DNA of 64,000 nt, taken from contig NZ_BMRT01000013.1 in NCBI RefSeq assembly GCF_014648775.1, forward strand, positions 1 to 64,000, given 5' to 3'. A program made the position numbers and the translations under genes. Numbering within the stretch: the first letter of the stretch is position 1; each line of letters starts with the position of its first letter. This document shows, one piece after another, positions 44,336-53,376 of the stretch. A model generated the notes under the pieces. That model did not search any database, was not told the DNA's origin, and was given only the letters and a program-made list of their open reading frames with translations. The DNA comes from Streptomyces abikoensis. Lineage in GTDB: Bacteria > Actinomycetota > Actinomycetes > Streptomycetales > Streptomycetaceae.

Positions 44336-44602
44336 GTGATGGACATGCGGACGTGGAGAGACGGCCGTACGCGAGCCTCTGACGCCACCGAAGCGATGCG
44401 GGCCGCCTTATCCACTCTCGGCCTTCCCGAGTCCGTGTGGAGCGGTATACGTCCGACGGTGACGCGCAAGGGACGTCTGTACGTGCATCTCGGGATGCTT
44501 CCGGCTGACGCTGTCGAGCGGATCGTGGAGGCGCTGCGGGCACCCTCGGCTCCGTGCGTGTGCACAGGTTCCTGTCATTGGTCCGTCTCCCCGGCGGAGT
44601 GA
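44336..44602 (+). CDS. Small hypothetical protein
   Basis: An 88-residue frame starting 3 bp after the CxxC gene (GTG 44336/ATG 44339): ATEAMRAALSTLGLPESVWS, GIRPTVTRKGRLYVHLGMLP, ADAVERIVEALRA and a C-terminal CVCTGSCH. Likely co-transcribed. No homologue follows the copy at 17497. Confidence 0.6.
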   Translation: MMDMRTWRDGRTRASDATEAMRAALSTLGLPESVWSGIRPTVTRKGRLYVHLGMLPADAVERIVEALRAPSAPCVCTGSCHWSVSPAE

Positions 44603-44665
44603 CAGGTTGGCCCCCGACCGGACAAGGCTTGAACAGGGACAGGACGTGTCCCGTCTGGGCTGACG

Positions 44666-44720
44666 TGCTCAGGTTCTCTCCCCCGGTCCGCCCCTTGGCT
44701 GGGGTGCCGCCCTGGGCGGT
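44666..44720 (+). ncRNA. Second copy of the tandem-hairpin element
   Basis: GCTCAGG, CCCCCGGTCCGCCCC, the CCCCTTGGCTGGGG hairpin (44691-44704) and GCCGCC-CTG-GGCGGT (44706-44720), then GAGGG, match 18143-18201. The second stem differs in sequence but still pairs. Here no terminator follows; about 115 bp later comes a DUF397-type gene, so it may be that gene's 5' leader. Confidence 0.5.
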
Positions 44721-44837
44721 GAGGGCACCGCTCCGGACCCAGGGAAGCCGGAGCACCCACCTTCAAGGTTTCCGCCCACCGAGGGCGGAGGACGGCCTCC
44801 AGCGGCCGTCAGGCAGATCAGGAAGGACACACAGCGA

Positions 44838-45059
44838 TGACCGACCTGTACGAGCTCCCCCTCGAAGGGGCCGAGTTCTCCAAGGCGTGCGGAGGCAACA
44901 CCCACCCGGACGGCAAGGCGTGCGTGACGCTGGCGAAGATCGGGCCGGACCGTGGGCAATGGGCGACGGCAAGCGCCCGCACGCCGCACCGCTGCGCTTC
45001 ACCACTACGGAGTTGAACGCGGCGGGCATCGACCCGCCCGCTTCGAACTGTCCGCCTGA
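44838..45059 (+). pseudogene. DUF397-type protein with two frameshifts
   Basis: From the ATG at 44838 (AGGAAGGA site) the frame reads ELPLEGAEFSKACGGNTHPD and GKACVTLAKIG. Adding one G to a GGG run at ~44950 gives AGPWAMGDGKRPHAAPLRFT, and one C at ~45034 restores AAGIDPARFELSA and a stop at 45057. That is a complete ~73-residue DUF397 protein, a frequent partner of DUF5753 XRE regulators. Confidence 0.75.
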
Positions 45060-45140
45060 ACCACCCGGACCACCTGAACTGACGGCCCCGCCCTCGCGCC
45101 GACGGGCGGGGCCGTCGCCATTCCACGGAACGGAGCAGCG

Positions 45141-45617
45141 GTGCACCACCACGGTTACGCATGGCTCGGGGAGAAGAAGACCTTCGACAAAGAGAGCATC
45201 CGCAGACCACCCGGCCAACCCCCGACGGCGACCAGCGAGAAGGATGCCATCGACCGGTACCGGGAAGCCGTCGCCATGTTCCCGACATCCGATGTGCCGC
45301 CCATCCAGACGGCGCACTGGCTGATGAAACCGCCCTCGATGATCCGGGGGACATGGGAGGAACCCAAGGACGCCGGCGCATGGCTCGGCCTCCAGCTCAC
45401 CGAGTTCGCACCCCGCTTCGCCTCCGAGGAAGACCGGGAGGTGACCAGGCTGGTCGTCCTCGTGAAAGCCGCAGTCGAACGGCTCACGTGGGGAGGCGAC
45501 GTGCCCCTGGGCCACTACCTCAACGGCACCGTCTTCCACTCCGTCGCCCTCGTGACCTGCTCCCCCAACCGCGCCGCACCCGATCTCTCGTGCCCGGCCA
45601 GGCAGACCTACGCGTGA
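45141..45617 (+). CDS. Hypothetical protein
   Basis: A 158-residue protein from a GTG at 45141 with GGAG upstream. DRYREAVAMFPTSDVPPIQT, TWEEPKDAGAWLGLQLTEFA and VERLTWGGDVPLGHYLNGTV suggest a compact cytosolic fold. No family recognised. Confidence 0.65.
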   Translation: MHHHGYAWLGEKKTFDKESIRRPPGQPPTATSEKDAIDRYREAVAMFPTSDVPPIQTAHWLMKPPSMIRGTWEEPKDAGAWLGLQLTEFAPRFASEEDREVTRLVVLVKAAVERLTWGGDVPLGHYLNGTVFHSVALVTCSPNRAAPDLSCPARQTYA

Positions 45618-45668
45618 CAGGCCCCCGACGAATGCCCGGGCCCGCGTGTGAACGTCTATACGCCTGTT

Positions 45669-45870
45669 TCAGGCGCTCTCTCCGATGTGCCGGTACAAGG
45701 TGGTACAGGGAGATCCCCATGGCCTTGGCGATGGCCGTGACGCTCTCTCCCTCGGCGTGCCTGGCGCGGGCCACAGCCAGCTTGTCGTCGTCCACCACGG
45801 ACGGCCGTCCCCCGTGACGGCCCTGACGGGCGGCGGTGTCGAGCCTTTCCAACGTCTTCTCCGTCCCCCA
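45669..45870 (-). pseudogene. Serine-recombinase (resolvase) C-terminal fragment
   Basis: The minus strand encodes ARQGRHGGRPSVVDDDKLAV, ARARHAEGESVTAIAKAMGI then, after a frameshift, TLYRHIGES and a stop. This is the helix-turn-helix end of Hin/Tn3-type resolvases; the catalytic domain is missing. Confidence 0.7.
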
Positions 45871-46317
45871 GGGTGGCACGGCACTGCGGCCGGCTCTTCG
45901 CCTTCCGCGGACAGTTCGGCGGCGCAGCCGCACTGCGGCACGACCAAGACTTGGACGCGAATCCGCCGGATGGAACCCTCCCTACAGCCCGGCACGTGGA
46001 GAGCAGGTAACAGCGGTGAACCGGACAGAGCACCGCGTACGGCAAGTGCGAAAACCACTCCCCGCTGCCCCGAATCCGGCTGCCCTCCAGCCCGGCCTTT
46101 GTAAACGCCGCCCCCCCGGAGCCACCCGTACACGCGGGCAATCGCCAGCCCCCGGCTCGACAACACCTCTCCCCGGCAAGGCGCAGGAATCATGGGCAAA
46201 CGCCCCGGCATGGACCCGCTCCCGTACCCCTCCACAACCGCATCCCGGAGAGCGGCCAGCGTAGAGCCCAGCCACCCTGCCCACCCGCGAGCGACTACTG
46301 GCCCGGGGAACGCCCTC
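45871..46317. other. Intergenic stretch
   Basis: No gene is supported. Both strands have only short frames that look like shadows or leftovers of mobile-element sequence. Confidence 0.3.
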
Positions 46318-46475
46318 GGCTGATCTGCCGGCCCCGCGTCTGCAACAAGCGCACACGCGAACGGATGAGCTTCGCCTGGACCGATTACCGGGACCTGATC
46401 GCCAGGCGCTCACCAGCAGATGGGAGGCCCGATCGTCCTCGTCTGGGACAATTTGAAACCCACCGGGCGGCCGTA
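46318..46475 (+). mobile_element. IS630-type transposase fragment
   Basis: In two frames: CNKRTRERMSFAWTDYRDLI then GGPIVLVWDNLKPTGRP, the piece around the second catalytic Asp of IS630-family transposases. The rest is missing. Confidence 0.55.
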
Positions 46476-46505
46476 ATACGGCAGTACGCCCAGGCGCACG
46501 ACCAT

Positions 46506-46528
46506 TGAGGTTTTCGGGTCGGGGTGAC
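46506..46528. repeat. 23-bp inverted repeat, left copy
   Basis: TGAGGTTTTCGGGTCGGGGT plus GAC is the exact reverse complement of 47276-47298. It lies ~30 bp beyond the IS630 fragment and probably represents an insertion-sequence end. Confidence 0.7.
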
Positions 46529-46563
46529 GATGGCGCCAGCGGCGAGTGAGTGACAATTGATCC

Positions 46564-47037
46564 GTGATTTACGACGACAACCGCCTGCGAGGCGTGCTGC
46601 GAGAGCTGGATGACCCGGAGTCCATCGCATTCCCGCGCGACCACGCGAGGAGTACGGCTCCCTGCCGGTTCGAGCAGCTCATCCGGCTGCTCGAAGAGCG
46701 GTTCCGGTGTGTCTGCGAGGCTGATTGTGTTGTCCAGGACGCCTCCTTCCGTGGCGAGATCGTGGTGCCGTCCATGGCTACGAAGAGCAGGGAGCGGGTG
46801 ATCGTCCGGTTTAGCAATTTCGGCTCCCTGATCACGGCGGGTGCGGGCGGCCAGGTTCGCGACAGCGCCCTCGCCGTCGAGCGGCTGCACGAGGAGGACC
46901 GGGACAGGATCGCAGCCGCCTCGGCCGATCTCGGCTGCATGTACGTCCCCGGGCACCTACTGAGGGAGCGGTACGACGGAGGGAGCCTGGAGGACTGGCA
47001 GACCATGTGGTGGCACCGCTACTTCGACTACACGTGA
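46564..47037 (+). CDS. Hypothetical protein between inverted repeats
   Basis: A 157-residue protein from GTG 46564: FEQLIRLLEERFRCVCEADC, RVIVRFSNFGSLITAGAGGQ, LEDWQTMWWHRYFDYT. It is alpha/beta in pattern and has no named family that I recognise. It lies inside the 23-bp inverted repeat pair. Confidence 0.65.
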   Translation: MIYDDNRLRGVLRELDDPESIAFPRDHARSTAPCRFEQLIRLLEERFRCVCEADCVVQDASFRGEIVVPSMATKSRERVIVRFSNFGSLITAGAGGQVRDSALAVERLHEEDRDRIAAASADLGCMYVPGHLLRERYDGGSLEDWQTMWWHRYFDYT

Positions 47038-47275
47038 GCCACTCCGACTCAGCAGCCGCGCCCACTCCGTCCGGGCCCGGCAATCTGCGGGACCAGACCG
47101 GCATCACTTTTCGAATACCGCACGGCAAGGGGATACACCCTTCCCCGGCCACATCGTCATGGCGGGGCTGGTATGAGTCCGGTTTTGGTGATGAATGCGT
47201 CGAGCAGGCCAGGCTGGTACTGCGTCTCAGGGCAGGTGCTCCGGCCGCTGGGATACACCCGCTACGGAGATCACC

Positions 47276-47298
47276 GTCACCCCGACCCGAAAACCTCA
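47276..47298. repeat. 23-bp inverted repeat, right copy
   Basis: GTCACCCCGACCCGAAAACC plus TCA pairs perfectly with 46506-46528. The gap 47038-47359 otherwise holds no gene. Confidence 0.7.
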
Positions 47299-47359
47299 GT
47301 AGCCTCCTCGGGCAGTCAGCGACAGTTGCATGCGAGAGCCCACAGCAGAGAGCCATGCT

Positions 47360-47989
47360 CTAGCGGAGACGAGCCAGCAAGTGGGCGTCCAGGAAGCCCC
47401 GCTCGGAGGCCGGGTCGTGGAGCAGGCGCGCGAATGTGGCGAGCCCGGCCCCGGCCAGCAACTCGGCGAAGCGGTCCGCCGGCCAGCTATAGGCGGGTGT
47501 CACCTTGTGGTCGAAGCGGACTGGCTCGTGCGCGTCGGTCCCGAAGAACGAGACCAGGAGAAGGCCCCCCGGCGCCAGGACACGCGCCTGCTCGGCGAGC
47601 AGCGCGGGTAGTTCCCCAGGAGGGGTGTGGATCATCGAGTAGTGGGCCAGAACGCCGCCGAGCGCGCCATCCTCGACTGGGAGTGCCTCCATCCGGGCCT
47701 CGTCGAACTTCAGCGCCGGATGGGCCCGCCGGGCGTGGTCGACCATGGCCGGGGAGAGGTCGAGCCCAAAGGCATCCAGTCCCAGGTCGTGCAGCATGGC
47801 CGTCAGATGTCCGGGCCCGCAGCCGACGTCGGCCACCCGCGAATTCCCTGTTCCGCGTACCAGCTCGGCGAAGGTGCCGATCATGTTCCGCGCGAACGGC
47901 TGCGTCTCGAGTCGATTGGCGAACATCGACGCATATAACCCGACGACCCCGTCGTAGGCCGCCCTGGTCTCGTCCTGGTGCTCCGCCAT
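47360..47989 (-). CDS. Class I SAM-dependent methyltransferase
   Basis: A 209-residue protein with the SAM motif VADVGCGPGHLTAML (~50-64), DAFGLDLSPAMVDHARR and GVLAHYSMIHTPPGELPALL, as in Methyltransf_11/25. The substrate is a small molecule by family; unknown here. Monocistronic. Confidence 0.88.
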   Translation of the reverse strand: MAEHQDETRAAYDGVVGLYASMFANRLETQPFARNMIGTFAELVRGTGNSRVADVGCGPGHLTAMLHDLGLDAFGLDLSPAMVDHARRAHPALKFDEARMEALPVEDGALGGVLAHYSMIHTPPGELPALLAEQARVLAPGGLLLVSFFGTDAHEPVRFDHKVTPAYSWPADRFAELLAGAGLATFARLLHDPASERGFLDAHLLARLR

Positions 47990-48696
47990 GGGAAGGAAGT
48001 TAGCACCCCCTATACTCAGCTGTTCTCCGGCCCCATGCCGAATCCCGCGCCGTCACATCGGATGCGCTCGGCTACCAGGACAAGGTCACCACCCGGTGGC
48101 GCGACAAGCCGCTGGCGACCACAGTCGATCACCATCTGGCTGGACTCCGCAGAGAACTGGCGACAGTTGATCAGGCGACCGCACCAGTACCAAAGCCGGA
48201 GAAGCCCGCGAGTTCACGGAACCTGGAGGGCCCTCACGGGAACCCAAGGGTGGATGGTCGTAATCTCGTGGGTTCGGCCCCTGGGCTCAGGCGAACACGC
48301 GGAGGGGGGTGCCGAGCGGACCCGCCCCTGGGTGCCTTCCCCGGAGACGGTGCTGACACCGTCGGAACCATGAGAGCAGAAGGAACGACACCGGCACCGG
48401 ACTCCCCCATGCAGAGTGGGCTCACGTCTCTGGGTGAGATGGCGTGCCGTTATCAGGCGGATGAGATCGCCCGGAGGATCTGCCGGTGATCGCTGCTGAG
48501 GCGCTCGCAGCCGGCCTGGACACCCCGAGCTTGTGCGGTAGCGCAATAGCTGCTCTTGGGGGTCGGTGCAGGTGACAACGTCGTTCATCAGCATGTGGTG
48601 CCCCGCCTCCTAAGGGCTTGACTCTGGCACTGGTGTCAGGGTTTAGCGTGCGGGCCATGAGCTGTCACAAGGCAGTTCACCAGGGAGGGAGTCGTG
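47990..48696. other. 700-bp gap with an unassigned fragment
   Basis: A plus-strand segment from 48058 reads SDALGYQDKVTTRWRDKPLA and TTVDHHLAGLRRELATVDQA, protein-like but without a start or recognised family, possibly the end of a lost gene. Nothing else supported. Confidence 0.35.
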
Positions 48697-49539
48697 ATGT
48701 CCGAACCTTCGACGGCGGTGGTGCTTGGCGGCGGTGGGCTCGCCGGTATCGGCTGGATGACCGGTGTACTCGCGGCACTGGAAGAGCAGCGGGTGCTCCA
48801 GCTGGACGCTGCGGACTACGTGATCGGTACTTCGGCGGGTGGCGCTGTCGCGGCCGCGGTCCTCCAGGCCGCGTCGGCTGGGGTGGAGTTCGACAGGATG
48901 ACGCGGAAGTCGCGACGCAACGACGAGCTCGTGCCAGCGGTGGCGCTCGCTGATGTGCTTCCCGATGTTCTGGCCATCCATGGCAGTGGGGCCTCCCTGC
49001 AGGTGAAGGCGGAGAGGCTCGTGCGCTTGTCCCGGCAGCGGTCGGAGGTCAGCCCGTCCATTCGCCGTGCCGCCGTTGCCGGACGCCTCCGCGCCGACGC
49101 CTGGCCGAGCACGCGCCTGCACATCACAGCCGTGCGTGGCGATGGCAGCCGCACCGTCTTCACCAGCACGTCCGGAGTCGGCTTGGTGGACGCCCTCACC
49201 GCGAGCTGTGCTGTTCCGGGGATGTGGCCCGTGATGAGCATCAAGGGGGAGGATTACATCGATGGCGGTACGTTCTCCCTCACGCACGCCGATCTCGCGG
49301 GCCCTGCAGAGCGGGTGATCGTGCTGCGCCCCATTCCGGATCTGCCTCAGTATGTGACGGGCGAGTGCATGGCGGTGCTGGAGCGCGCCATGCTGATCGA
49401 GCCGTCGGAACGCGCTCGGGCCGGCTTCGGACGGGATCCTTTTGATCCGGACGTACGGGGCATTGCCGCGATCCTTGGCTACGAGGACGGTCTCACCGCG
49501 AGCGCTTCGCTCGCTGCCAGGATCGCAGCCGCGGGCTGA
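48697..49539 (+). CDS. Patatin-like phospholipase
   Basis: A ~280-residue lipid acyl hydrolase: oxyanion loop GGGGLAGIGWMTGVLAALEE, nucleophile elbow GTSAGG (Ser ~44) and the catalytic DGG (IDGGTFSLTHADLA). It is a Ser-Asp dyad enzyme, cytosolic (no signal). It is not next to a nucleotidyltransferase, so no CBASS link is supported. ATG at 48694 or 48697 after GGGAGG. Confidence 0.88.
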   Translation: MSEPSTAVVLGGGGLAGIGWMTGVLAALEEQRVLQLDAADYVIGTSAGGAVAAAVLQAASAGVEFDRMTRKSRRNDELVPAVALADVLPDVLAIHGSGASLQVKAERLVRLSRQRSEVSPSIRRAAVAGRLRADAWPSTRLHITAVRGDGSRTVFTSTSGVGLVDALTASCAVPGMWPVMSIKGEDYIDGGTFSLTHADLAGPAERVIVLRPIPDLPQYVTGECMAVLERAMLIEPSERARAGFGRDPFDPDVRGIAAILGYEDGLTASASLAARIAAAG

Positions 49540-50059
49540 ATGGGCATCCGGCCACCAGGTGCGGCCAAGGGCAGCGATCTCGGCTTTGGCGCGACCTGGG
49601 CATGCCCGAGGCGTGGCGGGTCATCAGGTGACAGCAGGACGCTGGGCGGTGCCGGGTGAGGTGCTGATCGCTCAACCGTACGATCGGCGTTGCGCCCGTA
49701 TCCAGCGGCCCCGCACGGGGCGCGGCCCGCACGTGGGGGTGCGTCCATGCCTTTCGGCGTTTGGTCTGGGCAGTGGGGTCTTCAGCGAGTCGTGTCTCCC
49801 ATGGTGGCTGTCACTGCACCGGCAACGCGGGGTTTCGCTAGGTTCGAGGCTTTTCTGGACCGGGGGGGGCAGGAGGAGGGCTGGTGGTACTACGAAGTCG
49901 GCTGTGGAGCCGACGGGTGATGGAGGGCCCAGCTTCTTCGGTCACTGAAGGCTTCGCGGCCCTTGCCCGGCGACGACCGGTCTGTCCGGGCCGTTGGTAC
50001 GACGGTCGAGATGCGCTGGGGTAACGTCCTGTGGCTTTGTCCGGAGTGAGGGAGACGTC
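49540..50059. other. Intergenic stretch
   Basis: Only short frames of low coding character are present. The promoter of the next two-gene unit should lie near its right end, but no boxes are clear. Confidence 0.3.
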
Positions 50060-50572
50060 ATGAAGACCGAGGTTCAAACAGCGCAGGAGCTAAAGGCTCT
50101 CCGGATTCTCACGCTCACGATGACCGTGCTCGGGGTGCCCAGCTTGATCGCCGGCCTGGTCTTCGCGGGAGTCTCGGTTTCCTTCTTGAGAGATGCGCAG
50201 CAGGTCCAGGGCACAGTGGTGGCCCTGGATTGGCGAGGGGACGCGGCGTACCCGGTGGTGGAGTTCACGCCGGTGGGTGGCGTGCCGAGGAAGTTGCGGG
50301 ATTCAGCGGGTTCCAACCCACCGTCGTACGAGGTGGGTGAGCGGGTCGAGGTGCTCTACCGTCCGGATTCCCCTGGGGACGCACGGATCAAGAGGTTCCT
50401 CTCGCTATGGCTGCTGCCTCTGATCCTTGGTGGGATCGGGCTGCTGTTCACGGTGAGTGGCATCGTCATGGGTCTGGTGTCCCGACGACGTCGGAAGGCC
50501 CGGTCAGGCCCTGCCGGTCTCGGGTCCGCGGTCGTCAGTGGGGGTGCGTACGGTGCTGGTCATGGAGCTTGA
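50060..50572 (+). CDS. DUF3592 membrane protein
   Basis: A 170-residue protein with two membrane segments (ITVLGVPSLIAGLVFAGVS-like at ~22-42 and LWLLPLILGGIGLLFTVSGI at ~115-135) flanking a beta-rich extracytoplasmic part (QGTVVALDWRGDAAYPVVEF, VLYRPDSPGDARI). This is the DUF3592 layout. A GGGAGACGTC site precedes the ATG. It overlaps the TPR gene. Confidence 0.8.
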   Translation: MKTEVQTAQELKALRILTLTMTVLGVPSLIAGLVFAGVSVSFLRDAQQVQGTVVALDWRGDAAYPVVEFTPVGGVPRKLRDSAGSNPPSYEVGERVEVLYRPDSPGDARIKRFLSLWLLPLILGGIGLLFTVSGIVMGLVSRRRRKARSGPAGLGSAVVSGGAYGAGHGA

Positions 50573-51944
50573 TGATCTCGACTGGCAGATGACGAACTAC
50601 GGTGGGGTGGGGCCAAAGCTGGCGCGGTTTCTCGTGGAGCAGGGGCATCTCGATGTGGTGACGCGGGCGGCAGCGGAGCGGGGTGAGTGGTACTGCGCGC
50701 AGGAGGCCGTACGTGCTTTGTGTGCTCGGGGGGAGTTCCAGCGAGCCAGGTCAGTGATCGAGCCGTTCGTGGCCATCGGTTCGTCGTCCGCCAGGAATCT
50801 GGATGCCGAGGTCCTGATCGAGTGGGGGCGTATTGAGGAAGGCCTGAGCCTGGTTCGTCCTGGGCATCTGGGGCAAGCGTCGGACGGGCTGTGCATTGCC
50901 TACGCGGAGTTGTTGGTCAAGTCCGGGCTGGTGGATGAGGCCATCGATGTCCTGGCGCCTCGTGTGCGCAGTTGGTGGATCGCATCGTCCCTGGTGGAGA
51001 TGACCGACAAGCAGGGGCGCGATGACCGTGTCCTGCGCTTGCTCGAGCCCCTGGCCTTCGAGGCGCGGCAGGCGGCGTCCGATTGCGCCCGGGACCGGGA
51101 TTTGTCGTCCATGCAGGAACTGCACGCCATGGTCTTGGAGCGCGTCGGCCGGGCCGACGAGGCGATCCGTCTGCTCGGTATCGACTTCGCTGCCGGCCGG
51201 TTCTCTTCCCAGAACATCCTCATCTATTACGCCCGTCTTCTGGCCCGCCACGACCGGCTCGGCGAGCTGCGCGACCTGGCCACCGGGAGTGAGGCCGGCG
51301 TTGTCCTTGAGGTCTATGCCGATGCCTTGCGTGATCGTGGCCGGGCCGAGGAGGCGGAGGCTCTGGTGCGCGAGTTCATAGCCGTCACCGGCTGCCTCGG
51401 CCACCGTGCCTATCTCTCTCGGGTGCTTCTCGCCGATGGCCGGGTCGACGACGCTGTGGAGGTCGCTGAACCCGCTTTCGGTTACTACGACTGCGCGAAC
51501 CTGTTGGTCCCTCTCGTCTATGGGCTCCTGGACCGGCCACAGGAGCTGCTGCGTGTCCTGGACCACCCCGGCGTCAAAGCCCAGGAAGATCACGAGGAGT
51601 ACGGCGCCTGGTGGCGCCCGACCGCGCTGGCGAGCCTGGGCCGCCATGAGGAAGCCATCGACCTCCTCACGAGAAGCGGTGACAAGTCGACGGATCACGA
51701 CACCATGACCGCGCATCTCCTGCACCTGGCCGGCCACACCGACATGGCCATCGCCCACCTGCGGACCGTGCCGTCTCTCAAGGCCCGCCAGGACCTGGGC
51801 GAGCTCCTGATCCAGCTGGGGCGCGCGGACGAAGGTCTCGCCGTTCTTCCCACCGTCGCCGAACAGCGCGCGGCTCAAGAGGCCAAGCCTCCCGTTGCCG
51901 CTGCCGTCGACGACAACGGCTACTCCGTCGATCCTCCGTTCTGA
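50562..51944 (+). CDS. TPR-repeat protein
   Basis: A 460-residue protein made of about eleven helical pairs with TPR features (for example LVKSGLVDEAIDVLAP, LERVGRADEAIRLLG, LRDRGRAEEAEALVREF, LASLGRHEEAIDLLTRSGDK). No enzyme domain. The ATG at 50562 overlaps the DUF3592 stop. Probably a scaffold or sensor; unknown partner. Confidence 0.8.
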   Translation: MELDDLDWQMTNYGGVGPKLARFLVEQGHLDVVTRAAAERGEWYCAQEAVRALCARGEFQRARSVIEPFVAIGSSSARNLDAEVLIEWGRIEEGLSLVRPGHLGQASDGLCIAYAELLVKSGLVDEAIDVLAPRVRSWWIASSLVEMTDKQGRDDRVLRLLEPLAFEARQAASDCARDRDLSSMQELHAMVLERVGRADEAIRLLGIDFAAGRFSSQNILIYYARLLARHDRLGELRDLATGSEAGVVLEVYADALRDRGRAEEAEALVREFIAVTGCLGHRAYLSRVLLADGRVDDAVEVAEPAFGYYDCANLLVPLVYGLLDRPQELLRVLDHPGVKAQEDHEEYGAWWRPTALASLGRHEEAIDLLTRSGDKSTDHDTMTAHLLHLAGHTDMAIAHLRTVPSLKARQDLGELLIQLGRADEGLAVLPTVAEQRAAQEAKPPVAAAVDDNGYSVDPPF

Positions 51945-52026
51945 CCGGGAGAGCCGGCTGAGGCCGTACTCCGAGCGCCGCGTTTGGGGGTGCAGTCGCC
52001 GAGGTGGTGGCCGTTGCGGGTGCTGA

Positions 52027-52683
52027 TCAGCTGCTGGTGCGCTGGGTTTTCCGGGAGGTGGGGGCGGGGGTCAGCGGTGAGCCGTTCAGTGTCGTTTCTC
52101 CCGCGAAGGCCCACCACAGCTCGCCGTCCGAGGTCAGATAGGGGGCCCATGGGCCGACGGTGCCACCGTGCTCGAGGACATCGGCCACCTCTTCGAGGTA
52201 GGCGGCCAGCGACGGCCAGCCACCGTGGAAGCTTGCCGAGTCGTCATGCTGAGAACTCCCGATGCGGCCTCGGGCGGGGCCTTCGCGCATGTCGATGATC
52301 TGCGCGTCGCAATCACTGTGCGCCCACGGGATCCACTGGGGGTGCCACCAGGGCTCGCCTCCGTCCTCCTGCGGCTCGCAGAGATCGGGATCATCCCCGG
52401 CGAGCTCCACTGACGTCTGCCAGAAAGAGACCATCTCGGCGACAGGAACCGGGGGCTTTTCAGGGAACACGTTGGCCCACTCGGTCTGCCCGTCGTGGCA
52501 GGCCAACGAGTCCAGCAGGTCGGACGGAAACCGCAGGCCCATGTGCATCTGTGCCTTCTCGACCGTGCCTGGATCGGCAGGCGGAGCGAGCACGCGGAAC
52601 GAGGCGGGGGCGTGGGTGCGCAGCCAGGCGTCGATCCGGCTCCACGACTCTCGCACGGGTGAAGGCTCATATGGTCCATGCAT
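52027..52683 (-). CDS. SMI1/KNR4 (SUKH) family protein
   Basis: A 218-residue protein: RIDAWLRTHAPASFRVLAPP, EKAQMHMGLRFPSDLLDSLA with CHDGQ, and WIPWAHSDCDAQIIDMR are SUKH-1 features. SUKH proteins often act as immunity proteins against nuclease toxins. No toxin is adjacent. Confidence 0.85.
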   Translation of the reverse strand: MHGPYEPSPVRESWSRIDAWLRTHAPASFRVLAPPADPGTVEKAQMHMGLRFPSDLLDSLACHDGQTEWANVFPEKPPVPVAEMVSFWQTSVELAGDDPDLCEPQEDGGEPWWHPQWIPWAHSDCDAQIIDMREGPARGRIGSSQHDDSASFHGGWPSLAAYLEEVADVLEHGGTVGPWAPYLTSDGELWWAFAGETTLNGSPLTPAPTSRKTQRTSS

Positions 52684-52747
52684 CCGACCATGATCCGCCA
52701 GCTGGCGGTCTTTGACGACGGTGACGTGGAACGTGCACAGTCACGGC

Positions 52748-53203
52748 ATGACCACCATTGTCGAAGCAGCCTGGCACGAGATGCTGGCCACCGCCGGCGC
52801 ACCTTCCCTGCCGACGGGATCACCGCAGCTGGAGCCTTTTGTCGAGCTGGTCCGGGTCGCGTATGACGAGCCGCTGCTGCGTCAGCTCTATCCCTGGACC
52901 GGAATGTGGGAGCTGCACTTCAGCAGGTGCACAGAGAGTCGCTACACCTGGGACATCCCCTACATTCGCACGCTGAGAGACGGCCGGTACTGCGTAGAAG
53001 GCCCCAGCAGGAGCAGCCTGCGCATCGCCGAGACGGACAGCGCGCAGGCTGCCATAGCGGCGGTCGTCGATCGCCTACCGCCGCACTGTGGCCCGGCTTT
53101 CATCGGGAGTGCGGAGGAACTGGACGCATACGACGAGGCCCAGGGCAGCAGGCGGTCGTTTCGGTGTGACGGCGGCGGCGACATGAGCCGTGAGAAGCTC
53201 TGA
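52748..53203 (+). CDS. DUF6193-family protein
   Basis: A 151-residue protein with WTGMWELHFSRCTESRYTWD and IAAVVDRLPPHCGPAFIGSA, as in DUF6193 proteins named after natural-product loci. I infer the family by recall. The ATG at 52748 is preferred over 52712. Divergent from the SUKH gene. Confidence 0.65.
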   Translation: MTTIVEAAWHEMLATAGAPSLPTGSPQLEPFVELVRVAYDEPLLRQLYPWTGMWELHFSRCTESRYTWDIPYIRTLRDGRYCVEGPSRSSLRIAETDSAQAAIAAVVDRLPPHCGPAFIGSAEELDAYDEAQGSRRSFRCDGGGDMSREKL

Positions 53204-53376
53204 GGGCGGTTCTTGGTCAGGGGCGGTGGGCGTGGCCGTGCTCGTGGGCGGCAGCACCAGTAGTCTCTGAGGCCGCCGTTGCTGGTGAGCGCGAGGTGCA
53301 TCTGGGGAATGGTTGCGGTTCCTTCCCTGTCGCGGCGATCCGGTGGTAGCGGCACCCGTCGCTACCCTGTGCTGCT

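Noticed and set aside
48697..49539. Patatin-like gene as a CBASS effector
   Set aside because: No cGAS-like nucleotidyltransferase, Cap2 or Cap3 is nearby.
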